Under the pieces are notes generated by a model. It was given only the letters and a program-made list of their open reading frames with translations, was not told the DNA's origin and ran no database searches. Shown here piece after piece: positions 10,601 through 22,145 of a stretch of DNA of 64,000 bases. The DNA comes from Cunninghamia lanceolata. Lineage: Eukaryota > Streptophyta > Pinopsida > Cupressales > Cupressaceae. Positions within the stretch are counted from its first letter, which is position 1. Each line of letters begins with the position of its first letter. The translations under genes and the position numbers were made by a program. The stretch is from NCBI GenBank assembly GCA_027924645.1, contig BSBN01000254.1, positions 13,393,501-13,457,500 of the forward strand. Direction: 5' to 3'.

Positions 10601-11273
10601 TTGGGCTTTTGATCATGGGATCATACTTAGGTTCTCATCCAATTACTATCCCCAGGGAAATGGATTAGCAGAATCCACCAATAAGAATTTACTGAGTATC
10701 ATAAGAAAATTGATAGAGAAAAATCCCAGGGAATGGAATTCATTTCTGAAATATGCCTTATGGGTAGACAGAACTAGAATGAAAATTGCATTAGGAAACT
10801 CACCCTTCTAGCTAGTATATGGGGTAGATCCTATCCTCCCTGTAAACTTGAAAATTCCTACTCTGCAGTTTGCCCAAGACTATCTAGGCATAAATAATAA
10901 ACAGGAAGTGAGGTTGCTTCAGTTGATGCATCTGGAGGAAAAACGAAGTCAAGCGATTGACCAATTTGCAAAACATCAGGCTGTTGTCAAACGCTGGTTT
11001 GACAAGAGAGCCAGAATTAAAGCGTTCAGGATATCAGATTTAGTCCTGATGTGGGATAAAGCCCATGAAAGGAAAGGTGATCATGGTAAGTTCGATAGAC
11101 TATGGATAGGTCCCTTTCAGATTTCTGAAATTTTAGGAGACAGCACTTATAGGCTTAAGAACCTGACAGGTGAGGATGTCCCGTTGCCAGTCAATGGACA
11201 ATTCCTCAAACATTATTTCCAGGCCTGGGTGACTTCATGGCAGTCTTGTGTATCATATTGTATATTTGTATAG
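7638..11273 (+). CDS. pol: Pol polyprotein of the young gypsy element, one in-frame TAG
   Basis: This is the -1 frame relative to gag, overlapping its last 55 bases; it is open from 7638, and how it starts is unknown. Domains in order: an RNase H (about 7773-8160) with all four acidic catalytic positions visible (FDGS, TEYEAL, GDSELV, RADAL); reverse transcriptase (about 8700-9260) with DFRNLN and the YMDD active site at 9123-9134; a second RNase H-like region (about 9510-9920) in which the first Asp (SFAS instead of TDAS) and last Asp (GQALS instead of ADALS) are lost; and integrase with an HHCC zinc region (about 10190-10300) and D, D, E at 10380, 10563 and 10671, the last two with D35E spacing. 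TAG at 10809-10811, in a SPF*LVYG context, cuts off the final 154 codons, which stay open to the TAG at 11271. It is probably a CAG-to-TAG change. No D-S/T-G protease motif is seen in gag or pol. Confidence 0.92.
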
Positions 11274-11705
11274 TTGTTTGTACAGTGTTTGCTTGTTGTT
11301 GTTGTTGTTTTGTTGGTTGGGACCTTGTTCTGGTAAGTCAGGATGATGCACTTCATCACCTTAAGAAAATAGTTAAATTGTTAGGATTCAAGTGATAAGA
11401 TCACGTTTAAATATAGGTTATGATTCAGTCTAAGAAATATTCATGATCAGGTCTATGATGTCTTTTCATCAGGGTACTTTTTCTTGTCCAAAGTGAATCA
11501 AACACAATGAAACACCTAACAGCCTTGGGTTTGTTGAAGATATGAGTATAGGTGTTAAGTGAAAAATCTAAAGGGACTCCCTTGCTACCAATACAATCTC
11601 CAACCTAAAGCTGCAAGTGACTACACCTTGTACAAATGAGCATACATGATGATATCAAATTTAAATTTTTAAAGGAAAATCAGAAACGAAATAAAATTAG
11701 GCCAT
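11274..11705 (+). other. Non-coding region after pol of the young gypsy element
   Basis: AT-rich, with a short GTT run near 11293. No coding potential or RNA gene is seen. Faint similarity to 2101-2495 of the older element supports a shared layout. Confidence 0.5.
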
Positions 11706-11819
11706 CTAAGTAACTCTACCGGGGCTATGGACGCCTGCTGGCAGTGGGGCTCTACTTAGGGAGATTGTACAGATAACCTTGCCGGGGTTATAGACACCTG
11801 CTGGCAGCAAGGCTCTATC
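11706..11819 (+). ncRNA. Conserved tandem hairpin element before the 3' LTR (young copy)
   Basis: Two hairpins of the same design. Hairpin 1: outer stem CTAAGTA (11706-11712) with TACTTAG (11753-11759), a single A opposite CTC, then inner stem CTCTAC (11714-11719) with GTGGGG (11744-11749) using two U-G wobbles. Hairpin 2: GATA (11772-11775) with TATC (11816-11819), A opposite CTC, then CCTTG (11777-11781) with CAAGG (11808-11812). Both loops carry a GGGGYTATRGACRCC-like core followed by CTGCTGGCAG. The older element keeps both at 15381-15497 with two compensated pairs in the outer stem of hairpin 1. The wobble pairs point to structure in RNA. The function is unknown; export, packaging or 3'-end control are possibilities only. 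Confidence 0.6.
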
Positions 11820-12069
11820 CAGGTTGGCTATGAGGGATGATCTCCAACTATGTAGTTTAACACCAGTTACTTATGTTTTCAACTTACTTTCAAGATGAGG
11901 ATAATTAATCATCTGCACACACCTGATCCTTTGTTAGCTTTATCACCATAATGAAATTTTATCATTCAAAGATCATGATGATTTACTTAGACAGAATTAG
12001 AACTCTATAGATGAATGTGATCACATCACTTGAATCATTTGAATTTTGTTGTTTTCTTTGGTGGCAAGT
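11820..12069 (+). other. Non-coding tail and unusual plus-strand primer region
   Basis: No gene. The bases before the 3' LTR read TTTTCTTTGGTGGCAAGT, a pyrimidine run and GGTGGCAAG rather than a purine tract. The older element has nearly the same sequence (15735-15752) before its LTR, so the non-standard form is inherited. Confidence 0.5.
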
Positions 12070-15000
12070 TGTTGTGTGGTTACACAACACGCCCCATTTT
12101 GACTTGGCAAAACAGGGACCCAGCTTTTGTTTTGGCTTGTGTTGTCTGTTTCTGGCGGTTTTGGTAAAAATAAGTCAGGTGCATCATCATCATGAAGGTC
12201 AGAAGGAGGTAGGTCATCATCATGAGGTTAGTTTGTCAAAGTTCATATTTTGTTTCTATGACTTCATGGTTGGAAAGAGCTTGAAATTCCATGCAGGTTT
12301 GCCTTTTGCATCACTTGAAAAGTCGTCCATATGAAGGAGTTATAAGCAGTCAAAGTTTTGGTCAAACCTGATAATTGCTGTATGAACATCATCATCATGG
12401 TATTCGAAAAGCCCCCCAATAATATCCTGAGGTTGAAACATCCGGACGTCAAGTTTAAGTCGTAATAATCCTTTCCCGTCGGGCGGTCTTTTGTATCGCC
12501 AAAGGTCATCATCATGATCTTACTCTATCACCTGGTGAATATCATGCAGTCCCGAAACATCCGGACGTCAATCTTAAGTGCTAGTGTGTTTTACCCGTCG
12601 AGTAACCTTGGAAACATTGCGAGCATCATGATATTCCAACATCACCCGATATTATAATATCATGCTGATATTGTAATATCACCTTACTTAGAGAAATCTG
12701 CCATCTGCATAATTTGCGCGCGCACGACAGTCTTGGTGATCAACATCATCATGATATTTCGAGACCCTACATTTCCTAATATCCTCCTGACCTCCTTTTG
12801 CGTGATCATGATGATCACCTTATCTTTCGAAACGGAGGATGATTTTCCTTTCCCAAACCTTGTTGAACAAGATCATCATGATCTTGTTAGTCTTTCCCGA
12901 CAGTTAGTAATATTATCCTGCCGACAAGTATAACATTTTGCAAATATGATGATGACGATGATGTCATCATCACCTTCTCCTTCGGCAGGATATTTTCCAA
13001 GGCGTGATCCATTTCGCCAAAATGATGATGACGATGACGTCATGTGCGAAGGTTAACGAAGGCCGCGGATATCCTGATGACGTCATCAGGACTTTCAACA
13101 GGATCATATTTTAGATCACCCAGTGCGTATATGATGATGATGATGTTCATCATCCTGATCTTTTCAGAGGATCACCTTCTACGCGAAAAGGGTCATATTA
13201 CATTCATCCACGCGATTATCTTCCTTAGAGGGAACCCGATATTCCAGTTATCTCCTGATCTTAACGGAACATGGTGATGGCGTCATCCCTTTGCATTTTA
13301 ACCAAGCCTGATGATGACGATGACGTCATCATGATTTTCTTCAGCGGCAGGATCATTTTTCGAGTCCTCCTGTTTGCCTTCATCATGATGATGATGACGA
13401 TGTCTTTCTTTCCCGAATATGCAAAAACAAAACATCCTGATGTGCTTTTCCTCAGAACATTCGGAGGCGTGGAGCATCATATTTCACAATATCCTGCGGC
13501 CGGACAGAGGGCATGTAGAGTTGGTCATCCTCATGATGTTTGGCGTCGGTATAACTGTTGCCGTTGGCCTAAGGTAAAACTGTCACCCTGATCATATGTA
13601 ATTTCGCCGACGCAAATATGATGATGATGCAAAACCGGTTTCTAGGGATGGTTGAAAGGAAGTTATTTCCTTGTATAATCTGAGATCATCATCATCATAT
13701 TTCGAACCCGATATACAAGAGAATGAGCAAAACATGAAGCGATAGTAATTTGAAAGCCCGACTGCCTGAATTTTGGTCAACGAGGGTTGACCTGGTTGTT
13801 TTTTATGCTGTTTGTGCATTTAGTGCATATTTTTCACAGGTAGAGCCTGATTGCCTGTAGCTGCACATTGGGAGGTATGTTTAATAAAATGTTTACTTCC
13901 TATTGTTTATCCACATGATGATGAACTTAATGTTTGTCTGTTTATTTGCAGGAAGTCATGATGCTGCTGAAGCTGAGCGTGGAAATCATCATGATGCTGC
14001 TGAAGCTGATAATTACAAAGTTACGCATGGAGTCAACATGGGCCGGACATGAGGAGGATATTGTCAAATATGCTGTTTGCCAACAGGAGACCGAATCAAG
14101 TCAAAGATGCTGGAATATTCTGTGCCAGCTGTACATTTGCTAACTGACGAAGCATGTGCTTTTCATCTGGACCGTTGTTTGTTATGAGAGGATCCTGATC
14201 CTTGGATCATTGTAACCGTTTTCTGGCAGTCGCTCTATATAACATCCAGGGCTTGTCATTAAAAAAAAGAGGGGGAAATACACTAGAATACACAGACGCA
14301 TCTGGCGCAAAGAGTCAATTACTGTAGAATAAGTTAGGAGATCAGATTACTGAGACTAATGAGGATAGAATTGTTGAAATGTCAAGGTTCTTTCTTCAGA
14401 TCACTGTAAATGTACCTGTTCTTGAGCATACTGAATGAATATGAAGTTCCAGATTACATCCTGATTGTAAATTTTACGTAATCTTTCTGTTGATTTCTGG
14501 ATATGTACTGGTGAATGCTGTGTTCAACTGGAAGCGCTTTCATTTCATTACATGTTGTTGTCAACTTTCCTTTGAAACTTTGCACTAGATCATGCGGATT
14601 TGTGGATTGTCCTGGTGAAGTATGATTTCTAGTTTTCCTTCTTTTCATTGCAAGTATGGGAGCTTGTATGTGAATCAGTGATCTAAGTCCAGTAATTTTA
14701 GGAATCTCACTCTCTAACCCTTTTCCTTTTTTCAATTTCATTAATTCATCACCATAACTGCAAATCATGATAAATAACAAGCAGAAACAGTGAAATATGC
14801 TGAAATCCCGTAGGTAACTGAAGATCCTTAGCATATTTGAGTTAAATGCATGTAGTACTGAAAATATCATGCAAAGAATCATAAATAATGATAGAAATCA
14901 TGCAAATATCGGCCTGTATGCACATTATTTGACTAAATTTACAGTGCAGAGGTAGAATTGTTGGAGCTTATGCAGAGCGAACATCCAGAGCAGGATATTT

Positions 15001-15216
15001 GAAGATGATGATGATGAACAGTGCAGAAACACGCAAGGCCCCTGAATGGAAAACAGCAACACACATCAACCACTGAGTAACGTCAGTAGATTAAGACCTA
15101 ATCAACGGAGACTTGGGATCATGAATTCTTTGAATTCATCGTATCTTTCAAGATGAGTAAAGGTTGTTGTGTAACTTTTATTCTATGTTTGTGAATGACT
15201 AACGTCATGACCAACA
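12070..15216 (+). repeat. 3' LTR of the young gypsy element
   Basis: 3,147 bp, identical to the 5' LTR except for about 17 substitutions, mostly transitions, and a 33-bp tandem duplication at 13975-14007 that accounts exactly for the length difference. The TATA box is at 14236-14242. It is followed by TSD TGCCT (15217-15221). Confidence 0.95.
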
Positions 15217-15380
15217 TGCCTGCATTAAGTAAAAAATTGAAATGTTACCTTTTCTACCACTATAATTCCCAGCCTAGCGACAGATCCCATTACTGTGTAA
15301 ACAATGAACTCAAATTATATATCTTATAAGAAAAAAAATGAAAATTAGAAGGAAAAGAGAATTTATTCTCTTAAGGTCAT
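15217..15380 (+). other. Older element, non-coding, after the young insertion
   Basis: Resumes the older element with the second TGCCT copy. AT-rich, no gene seen. Confidence 0.55.
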
Positions 15381-15497
15381 CTAGATAACTCTACTAGGGC
15401 TATGTATGTCTAGCTGGTAGTGGGGCTCTATCTAGGGGAATTACAGGCGATAACCTTGCCGGGGCTATGGACAATTGATTGGCAACAAGGCTCTATC
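15381..15497 (+). ncRNA. Conserved tandem hairpin element (older copy)
   Basis: Hairpin 1: CTAGATA (15381-15387) with TATCTAG (15429-15435), A opposite CTC, inner CTCTAC (15389-15394) with GTGGGG (15420-15425). Hairpin 2: GATA (15449-15452) with TATC (15494-15497), inner CCTTG (15454-15458) with CAAGG (15486-15490). Against the young copy, positions 4 and 5 of the outer stem swapped A and G while the opposite strand swapped T and C, so pairing is kept although the surrounding sequence has diverged strongly. Confidence 0.6.
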
Positions 15498-15752
15498 CAG
15501 GTTTGGATTAAAAGGTTAAATCCAACTATGTAGCTTAATGCTAATTACTACTTTTTTCAACCTGTCCAGTAGGAAGGAAATGAATCAAAGCACACACTTG
15601 CATTCCTTCTCATAATCTAGTTTAATTGATGAACATGTTTTTTTTGAACTAATCCAAATATCCATGAATAGTGAAGGTTGGAATTTTACACTTAGTTTTG
15701 TCTTTCTTTCTTAAATTGAGCTGAGTTTTGGTTGTTTTTTTTGGTGGCAAGT
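15498..15752 (+). other. Older element, tail before its 3' LTR
   Basis: Non-coding. Ends with a T run and GGTGGCAAGT directly before the LTR, matching the atypical primer region of the young element. Confidence 0.5.
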
Positions 15753-18700
15753 TGTTGTGAGGTCTCACAACATGCCCTATTTTTCCCTAGCAAAATAGGG
15801 ACCTAACATTTTTGCTTAGCTTGTGTGTTTTCTTGCTTTGGGGGGTAATGGTAAAATGTCAGGTCTTGATCCATAGTAGAAGGTCAAATTTAGTAAAATC
15901 CCTAACAAAGGTCATCAATGGATAGAGAATTAAATTCTAGCAACTTGTCCTTTTGAATCATGTAGAAATTACCTCAAATAAGAAAGTCATGCCCGGTCAA
16001 AGGGGATATGGATGTTATGAATGTAATATCTTGATCTTTATCAATGTCCATATCCTGATGACATCACTTCTTTTTGTCCAACATTAAGTCTAAGTGTTAT
16101 CAAAAAAATCCTAAGGGAATAAACATAACATATTTTTATAGGTTACCAAGTTCTATAGTTCACCGATTTCCTGACTAACCGATAGAGGGTATAATCCTCT
16201 AAGTCTTTTGTTTTAATATTCTCCACATTAGCAATAGAGAAAAGACTTATGTTTTTAAGATGTTCATGGGATCATATATTCTCTGATTCCATGACTGAGG
16301 GTGAAAAGGAGAAAAGAACTTAGGTTTCCTTTGGTTCTAATTTTCTCCACTTTGCCGACAGGTGTTTTGAAGCTAAAAATGTTAGAATTTTGCTAAGGCA
16401 AAGCCTTATCGAGAAAAATGCCATCGACAAAACTTAGGGTTTCAAAACTTAGTTCCAAAGTTCATAAAACCTATCTTTTTCTGATAACATGTTTTGAAGC
16501 CAAAGTATTAAAAAGGATTAAGGTAAAAGGTTTGTCAAAAGAATGTCTATCGGGAAAACTGCCATTGATAGAACTTGAGTTTTTTGAACTAGTTTCAAAT
16601 TTTTTATTTGAGCTGATTTGCCGATATCAAGGGAGAAAGGGTTGAAAGTTCTTAAATTTGACATTTTGCCAATATGCCCAAGGGAAGTCCAAGTTCAAAA
16701 TTTCAAACTTTTGCCAATAAGTGATGGCAAGGTTCTGGATTCAAAGCTTTTGTTGATAAAGCGTAAAAGTTCAAGATTATTAACTTTCACCAACATAAAG
16801 CAAAGTTTGGGATTATAGAAAATCACCGACAAATACAAAAAGTTCCTAATGTCACCTTTTTTCCGATAATGAAGTGAAGACAAAGTTTGTAAAATACAAA
16901 TTTTTCTAATAAGGTTAGGAGAATGCAAAGTTCATAAATTTTCAAAATCATCGGCAAAGCAATAACAAAGGTGACAGTTTCAAAAAGCTTAAAATTGTCA
17001 ACAAAGTGATAAAGCAAAAAGGCAATAGTTTGGATCATTGCATTTTCTTTGATAAAGATAATAAAAGAGGCAAAAAGTGAGCTCATAGAAGTTAAAATTC
17101 ACTGATAAAGGGTGATGATGTTTAAACAGTCAAAATTGCTAATAAAAGAGTCTTATAGCCATAGTTTCAAATAGCTTGTTTTTTTTGATAAGGGCATTAA
17201 GGTTGTGAAAAGTGTAAAAACTACAGATGGTTATTTTTATCCAAATATTCATATCCATGTGCATATCTATATGGATATTTTGTGTATCCAGATATCTATT
17301 GTTCATGTGCATATGTTTATATGGAGATTTCATGTATCCAAATATCCATATCCCTAATATCCTGATATCCATATCCTGGCTTAGTATTGAAGCCCGATAC
17401 TCATTACCATAGGGATATTTTGAACCCGATATTCATATCTCAATATCTATGTCTAGGCATCCTTTCACACTTAATGATATGAACAATTTCCTGTAGGATT
17501 ATTAAATGCAAATGACTAAATTTTGTGTGTTTGTAATTGTAGGGTAAAATATGCAGAACCTAGAAATGCGTAAGAAATGTGGATTCTGGGTAGAAAAGAT
17601 AAACTAGATGAAATTGCATCAATAGAATTGGCACCCAAAGGGAAGGCAGAACAAGGAGATTTCATAAATCATCACAGGCTTTTCTCATCCTAATGCAATC
17701 AACAGAGTTGGTGCCAAAGGAGGCATGAAGCAAAACTAGAAGATGACAACAAATATGTTGTTTGCTAGCTGGAACGATTGCCAACTATCAAAGATGCTAG
17801 AATATTCTTTTTGCCAGCTATTTCCAACTATATTTCTAGCTAGCAATCACATACTACCAATCTCAGTTGTTGATTATTATGAGTGGATCTTGACCTTTGG
17901 ATCAAATGTAACTATTTTTGAGCCTTACTCTATAAAAGGACCGTGACTTCTCATTTGTAAAAGAGGGTCAATTATTACATATCTAACAAGAGGTCAAATT
18001 ATTGTAGACCTGACAGGAGATCAGATTACTGAGACTAATGAAGATTGAATTGTTGAAACTAAGGGAAGATGAATTATTTCAATTCCGAGCACAAGTTGTG
18101 GTGTTCTACAACTCGGTGAATTCTCTCGCAAGGTTCTTTCTCCAGACCACTGTAAATGTACATGTTCTTTGCATACCTAATGGAGATGAAGCTATAGATT
18201 ACTTCTTGATTGTAAATCCTACGTAATCTTCCAGTTGATTTCTTGATGTCTAATGGTGAAATGTTGTGTTCAATAGAAGTGTTTTCATTTCATTGCATAT
18301 TGTTGTCAACTTTGCTAGAAGATTTGCACTAGATCATACAGATTTGTGGAACATCTTGGTGAAGTATGATTTAGTTTTGGTTCTTTCATTACAGTATCAG
18401 AGCATGTATGTGGATCATTGGTCATAGTTGTGTAATTTTTAGAGTCTTAATCTCTAAACTCTATTTTCTCATTTTCAATTTCATAGTTAACTTTTGAATA
18501 ACTGTATATAATGATGAATCATAAGTAGATACAGTGAAAATATGCTGAACTAGTGCAAATAATACTATATCTAGAGCATACTACATTAAGAATTGCACAT
18601 TATAGTGAATATCATGCAAATAATGGCAAATTATAGTGAAACACATGCTTATAGGCAGAATCTTTGAGCAAATTTAAAGTGCAGAAGCAAAGATTAGTTC

Positions 18701-19122
18701 ATTCAGGGATGATTGTAGAAGAACTAATCATCGTTGGAAGTATATGCAGAATTAGTCTAAATAAGGGATTAATTCTAGTGAATTACTCAAAGTTAGGATC
18801 AAATTGATGTTTATTTGCTTAAGTCCCGAGTTAATAAAATAAGATTTGATAGAATTGTTGAAGAGTTGCACAGAGCAGACATAAAGGATAGGATATTTGA
18901 CATAATATTAAAGAATGTTGCAGGAATTATCAAAGTACGTAAGGCCCCAAAATGATTAATAGTAGCATACATCAAACCTGAGTGACTGTAAGAAGGTCAA
19001 GACATGACTAACAGAGACTTGGAATCATAAATTCATCCTAAATTTATCATATCTTTCAAGATGATAAAGGTTTGTTGTGTAAAATTTTATTTATGTTAAC
19101 GAGACTAATAATCACATCAACA
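15753..19122 (+). repeat. 3' LTR of the older gypsy element
   Basis: About 3.37 kb. It starts TGTTGTGAGG (hairpin 15753-15772) and ends ACATCAACA, aligning with both ends of the young LTR. The middle of U3 is mostly not alignable by eye and has an ATATCCATATCC-rich patch at 17240-17445. The 3' part aligns again from about 17740, including a TATA-like CTCTATAAAAGG near 17928 and ATTGTTGAA/GGAGATCAGATTACTGAG blocks. It contains no real gene. Confidence 0.75.
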
Positions 19123-19140
19123 AGAACTACCCCTAAGTAG

Positions 19141-19440
19141 AAAATGGATGATGTGGTGGCTTTATTACTTTCTAATGAGTTGAAAAGAAAGACTTTTGAA
19201 TCGACTAAGTAGGCCTTATCTATTAATGGAAGATTGAAAGGGAAAGGTAATAAGAAGGAAAACAAGCAAGACAAGTCTAGATCAAAATACTATGAGAGGT
19301 CTAAATCCCCTTATAAGATGAATGGAAAATTTTAGAACTACAAAATCCAATTCATTTATGAGAGAATATAAGGAGGAGAAAAAGAAGAAGAAACATGATT
19401 ATGATAATGAGATAGAAACTCACAATTCCAATCAATATAA
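19141..19440 (+). pseudogene. Decayed copia-type gag fragment
   Basis: The frame from about 19147 encodes a lysine/serine-rich stretch typical of the end of plant copia gag (a LLSNELKRK-type start, then KGNKKENKQDKSRSK and RSKSPYKMNGK). A zinc-knuckle segment followed by Glu/Lys runs would be expected next, but the Cys positions are lost and stops are frequent. No N-terminal gag or pol is adjacent, so this is an isolated relic at the edge of the older gypsy LTR. Confidence 0.55.
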
Positions 19441-20085
19441 ATTAGTATGGGATATTTATGCCTAGAGGTGTTCTACATTCACAGCAAGGGTGGAGTTGAA
19501 GAGATGAAAGATTCCAATCTAAAAAATAAAAAAATAAAAAAGATTTATATGCATTAGATTATTAAGATAGAGGATCATAATGAAACTCCACAATAAATAC
19601 ACCACTAAATGTGCCACCACTCTCAAAGTTGCTTTTTCTATTTTAAACCAAAATACAAATATTCTAGATGTGAGTAATTTATAAGATGCTTATGCTATTT
19701 TAAATGCAAATATTCTTGATGCAAGTAATTTATAAATGCTAAGAATAAGAAATATATTTAAATGCGAAATGAAACGCTAGTTACAAGTAATTTATTAAAA
19801 ATGAAGAAATAAAAATAAAAAACTAGAAAGAAAAAAATAAATTGGAAGATATCTCTCTGCGTATGTAGATATATTTTTTAAATATAAATATACTAGTAAA
19901 TAATACAATTTTAGCCTTAGAGAGAGAAAACTAGATCAAGTGGAAAAATATTAATAGTGGATAACTTGGAAATAAGAGAACCTAACCAAAAAAAATAACA
20001 TCAAATGATGCATGATCAATCATATACCAATATTCTAGTTTTATATTTAGGAAAGAAGTTTAATATTCAAGATGAGGGAGAGGAG
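19441..20085. other. AT-rich degenerate repeat DNA
   Basis: No gene. A segment of about 70 bp (GCAAATATTC...AGTAATTTATAA) occurs twice in degenerate form around 19660-19740. It ends with AGGAG (20081-20085), the target copy of the next insertion. Confidence 0.4.
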
Positions 20086-20233
20086 TGTTAGGATAGATTT
20101 TACATTGTCAGTTATGGTTGTTATTATGCAGGGCAGTTCTGAACTGCTTGTTCTCAAACTGATTTTCTCCTTGTATAAAAGATTCTACAACTCTCTCAAT
20201 AAAACATCAAGTATTCACCTCACCTCTCCCTCA
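20086..20233 (+). repeat. 5' LTR of the TRIM-like element
   Basis: 148 bp, TGTTAGGATAG...CTCCCTCA. It differs from the 3' copy by substitutions and by indels, including a longer tail after CTCTCTC. Confidence 0.85.
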
Positions 20234-22145
20234 TAATGGTATCAAAGCTTAAATAGTTTCTATACCTGTGACTTGCAAGGAGGAGAAGAGAAAATAGAAA
20301 GCAGTGTGCGTGATGGATATCAGTGTCTGAGGCATGAAACATGCAGAGAAGTAGCATGTTTTGTTTCTCCATCTCCTCGTTGGAAAATAAATCCTCATCC
20401 CCTAAAATAATTGAGACATTTTTCCATATTTGAGTTAATAGTTTGAATCTGTGTACCTATACAATGACAAGGTCATGTGAAATAAGCAATTGATAGAGGT
20501 GTCGAAGCATGAAATCTGGGTGCAACATTAGAAAGTAGCGCATTATTCAAAGGTACCAAAATCTATAGATTGTAGGAATTAAACACAAGTGTGAAGTCCA
20601 TTTGAGTGTTGTGTGCTTCAATTTTGTCTGATGAATAAGGCGCACCATATTTTTTTGTGGAAGATAAGTGATTGGCATTTCGAGTATGAGGAATACTTTT
20701 ATATGATATTCACCGGTGTATAGGAGAAGGCTACAACCCACTTTGGAGATTGCTTAACGTAGTGTTACTCTTCCTATCATTGCCCAAGCCATTTGAAGTA
20801 ATATAATAACATAATGACATTTGTTGTTTTGAAGGTTCATTCTTGGTACAACCATTCATAGTTTGAAGATTGTTTTCTTGCCACTCATAAAGACCGTTAT
20901 TTACATTTAGTTCACTTTGATTGGAAGTTGGAAGTAATATGTTGTAATATCCACTCCAACAGATTTTGCCTCAATATTCTAAAGATTTCCCCACCTTCCC
21001 ACCATTTAATAGTCTATTTGTGTACTGGCCTCCTGAAAATCAAACCTGAGTACTTTATTGACAATGTTGATTTTATTCACCTATCATCTCTATTGAAAGA
21101 AAAGCATTTCTTTGATTAACGGAGACTAAATTTTGTTTTTGGTGTGGACTATTGTTGATTGAATGAAAACTAGAGGAGTTGTACTGGACAAGTGTTTTGT
21201 GAAATAAGGTTTTATAACTTGTGGTTGAATTCTTTGAACTTAACGAAGGTATGGTATTATAATTTAATCATAGATTCAAAGTTTTAAATAAGTGTATTCA
21301 TTGGATTAATAAGGTAAAAATTGTTGAAGGTTTAATAGTGTCTTGGAGGTATAAAGTTGACTATTGTATGGGTCCATCATTGGTCAAAATTGACATCATT
21401 ACTTTTAACATTTGAACATGGCCACACATTATACTTGTGTTCTCAATGCCATCAATGCTATTCTTCATAGAAATTTAGGAGACTCATATACCGGTGCTAT
21501 TGAAGGTTTGAATGTTACACCTGATAGGGCTTTTGGAGATTCACATGCAACCTTAAGTGGATAAAGTGTAAGCACATTGAATTCAAGGTTGGAAGCACCA
21601 GAGGCTACAGGATTTTTCATCATCTTGAGTCATCTTCTTGCTTAGAGATGGTGCTTTGCAAAAGAAGCATATTTTTTTGTGTTTTATTATGTGTTCTTTT
21701 TGATGCTAACGTAATTGAAGAATGCATATATTGTGAAGTTTACTTTTGAAGACATGAAGGGATTTGGTGAACTTAATATGGATTGTTGCCTAGATAGTTT
21801 AAAATTCTATGATCTAGGGAATTTCATTCTTCTGAGGGTCATGAGACAACATGATGGAGCCTTGTGGAGCTCAACATGGATTATTATCCAATAATTTGGG
21901 GGATCTATGATTTGAGAGTTTGGGGAGGTGGCAATCTGAAAACTTGGGAATTCAGGCTCAAATACACCCTTCCAAGGGTTAAGAGACATCTTGATGAAGT
22001 TCCACCTAATTTAGGATTTGTTTCTTGAAAGAAAAATCTTCTCAAGAATGTGTATTAGTTTTGTGTAATCAACATGTTTTGTTATTTGTGTAATGTAAAC
22101 CTTAAGGGGAGGAAGATTTGCAAGAACAATGTAATAAGGGGGGAA

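Larger units (their letters stand above)
2500..15216 (+). mobile_element. Young, nearly complete Ty3/gypsy LTR retrotransposon
   Basis: The element is 12.7 kb. It has LTRs at 2500-5613 and 12070-15216, a perfect 5-bp target duplication TGCCT (2495-2499 and 15217-15221), a PBS directly after the 5' LTR, gag (5681-7692, spliced start proposed) and pol (7638-11273) in the -1 frame. Domain order is gag, RNase H, RT, degenerate RNase H, integrase. This resembles the Tat/Ogre group of plant gypsy elements in having two RNase H domains, but there the extra one normally follows RT-RH. By eye the LTRs differ by about 17 substitutions in 3.1 kb plus one 33-bp tandem duplication, so insertion was recent. 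It lacks a visible protease and has one nonsense codon in pol. Confidence 0.93.
904..19122 (+). mobile_element. Older Ty3/gypsy-type element, 3' part, hosting the young relative
   Basis: The visible parts are the decayed reading frame at 904-2100, the 3' non-coding tail (2101-2499 joined to 15217-15752) and a complete but diverged 3' LTR (15753-19122). Its LTR start, LTR end, the GGTGGCAAG before the LTR and the two hairpins at 15381-15497 all have counterparts in the young element, so the two are related families. The 5' LTR lies outside the window or is not recognisable in 1-903. The left limit given is the first part I can tie to it. Confidence 0.6.

Noticed and set aside
17227..17412. ATATCCATATCC-rich stretch as a regulatory array
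   Set aside because: Irregular low-complexity DNA in the old U3 without an equivalent in the young LTR.
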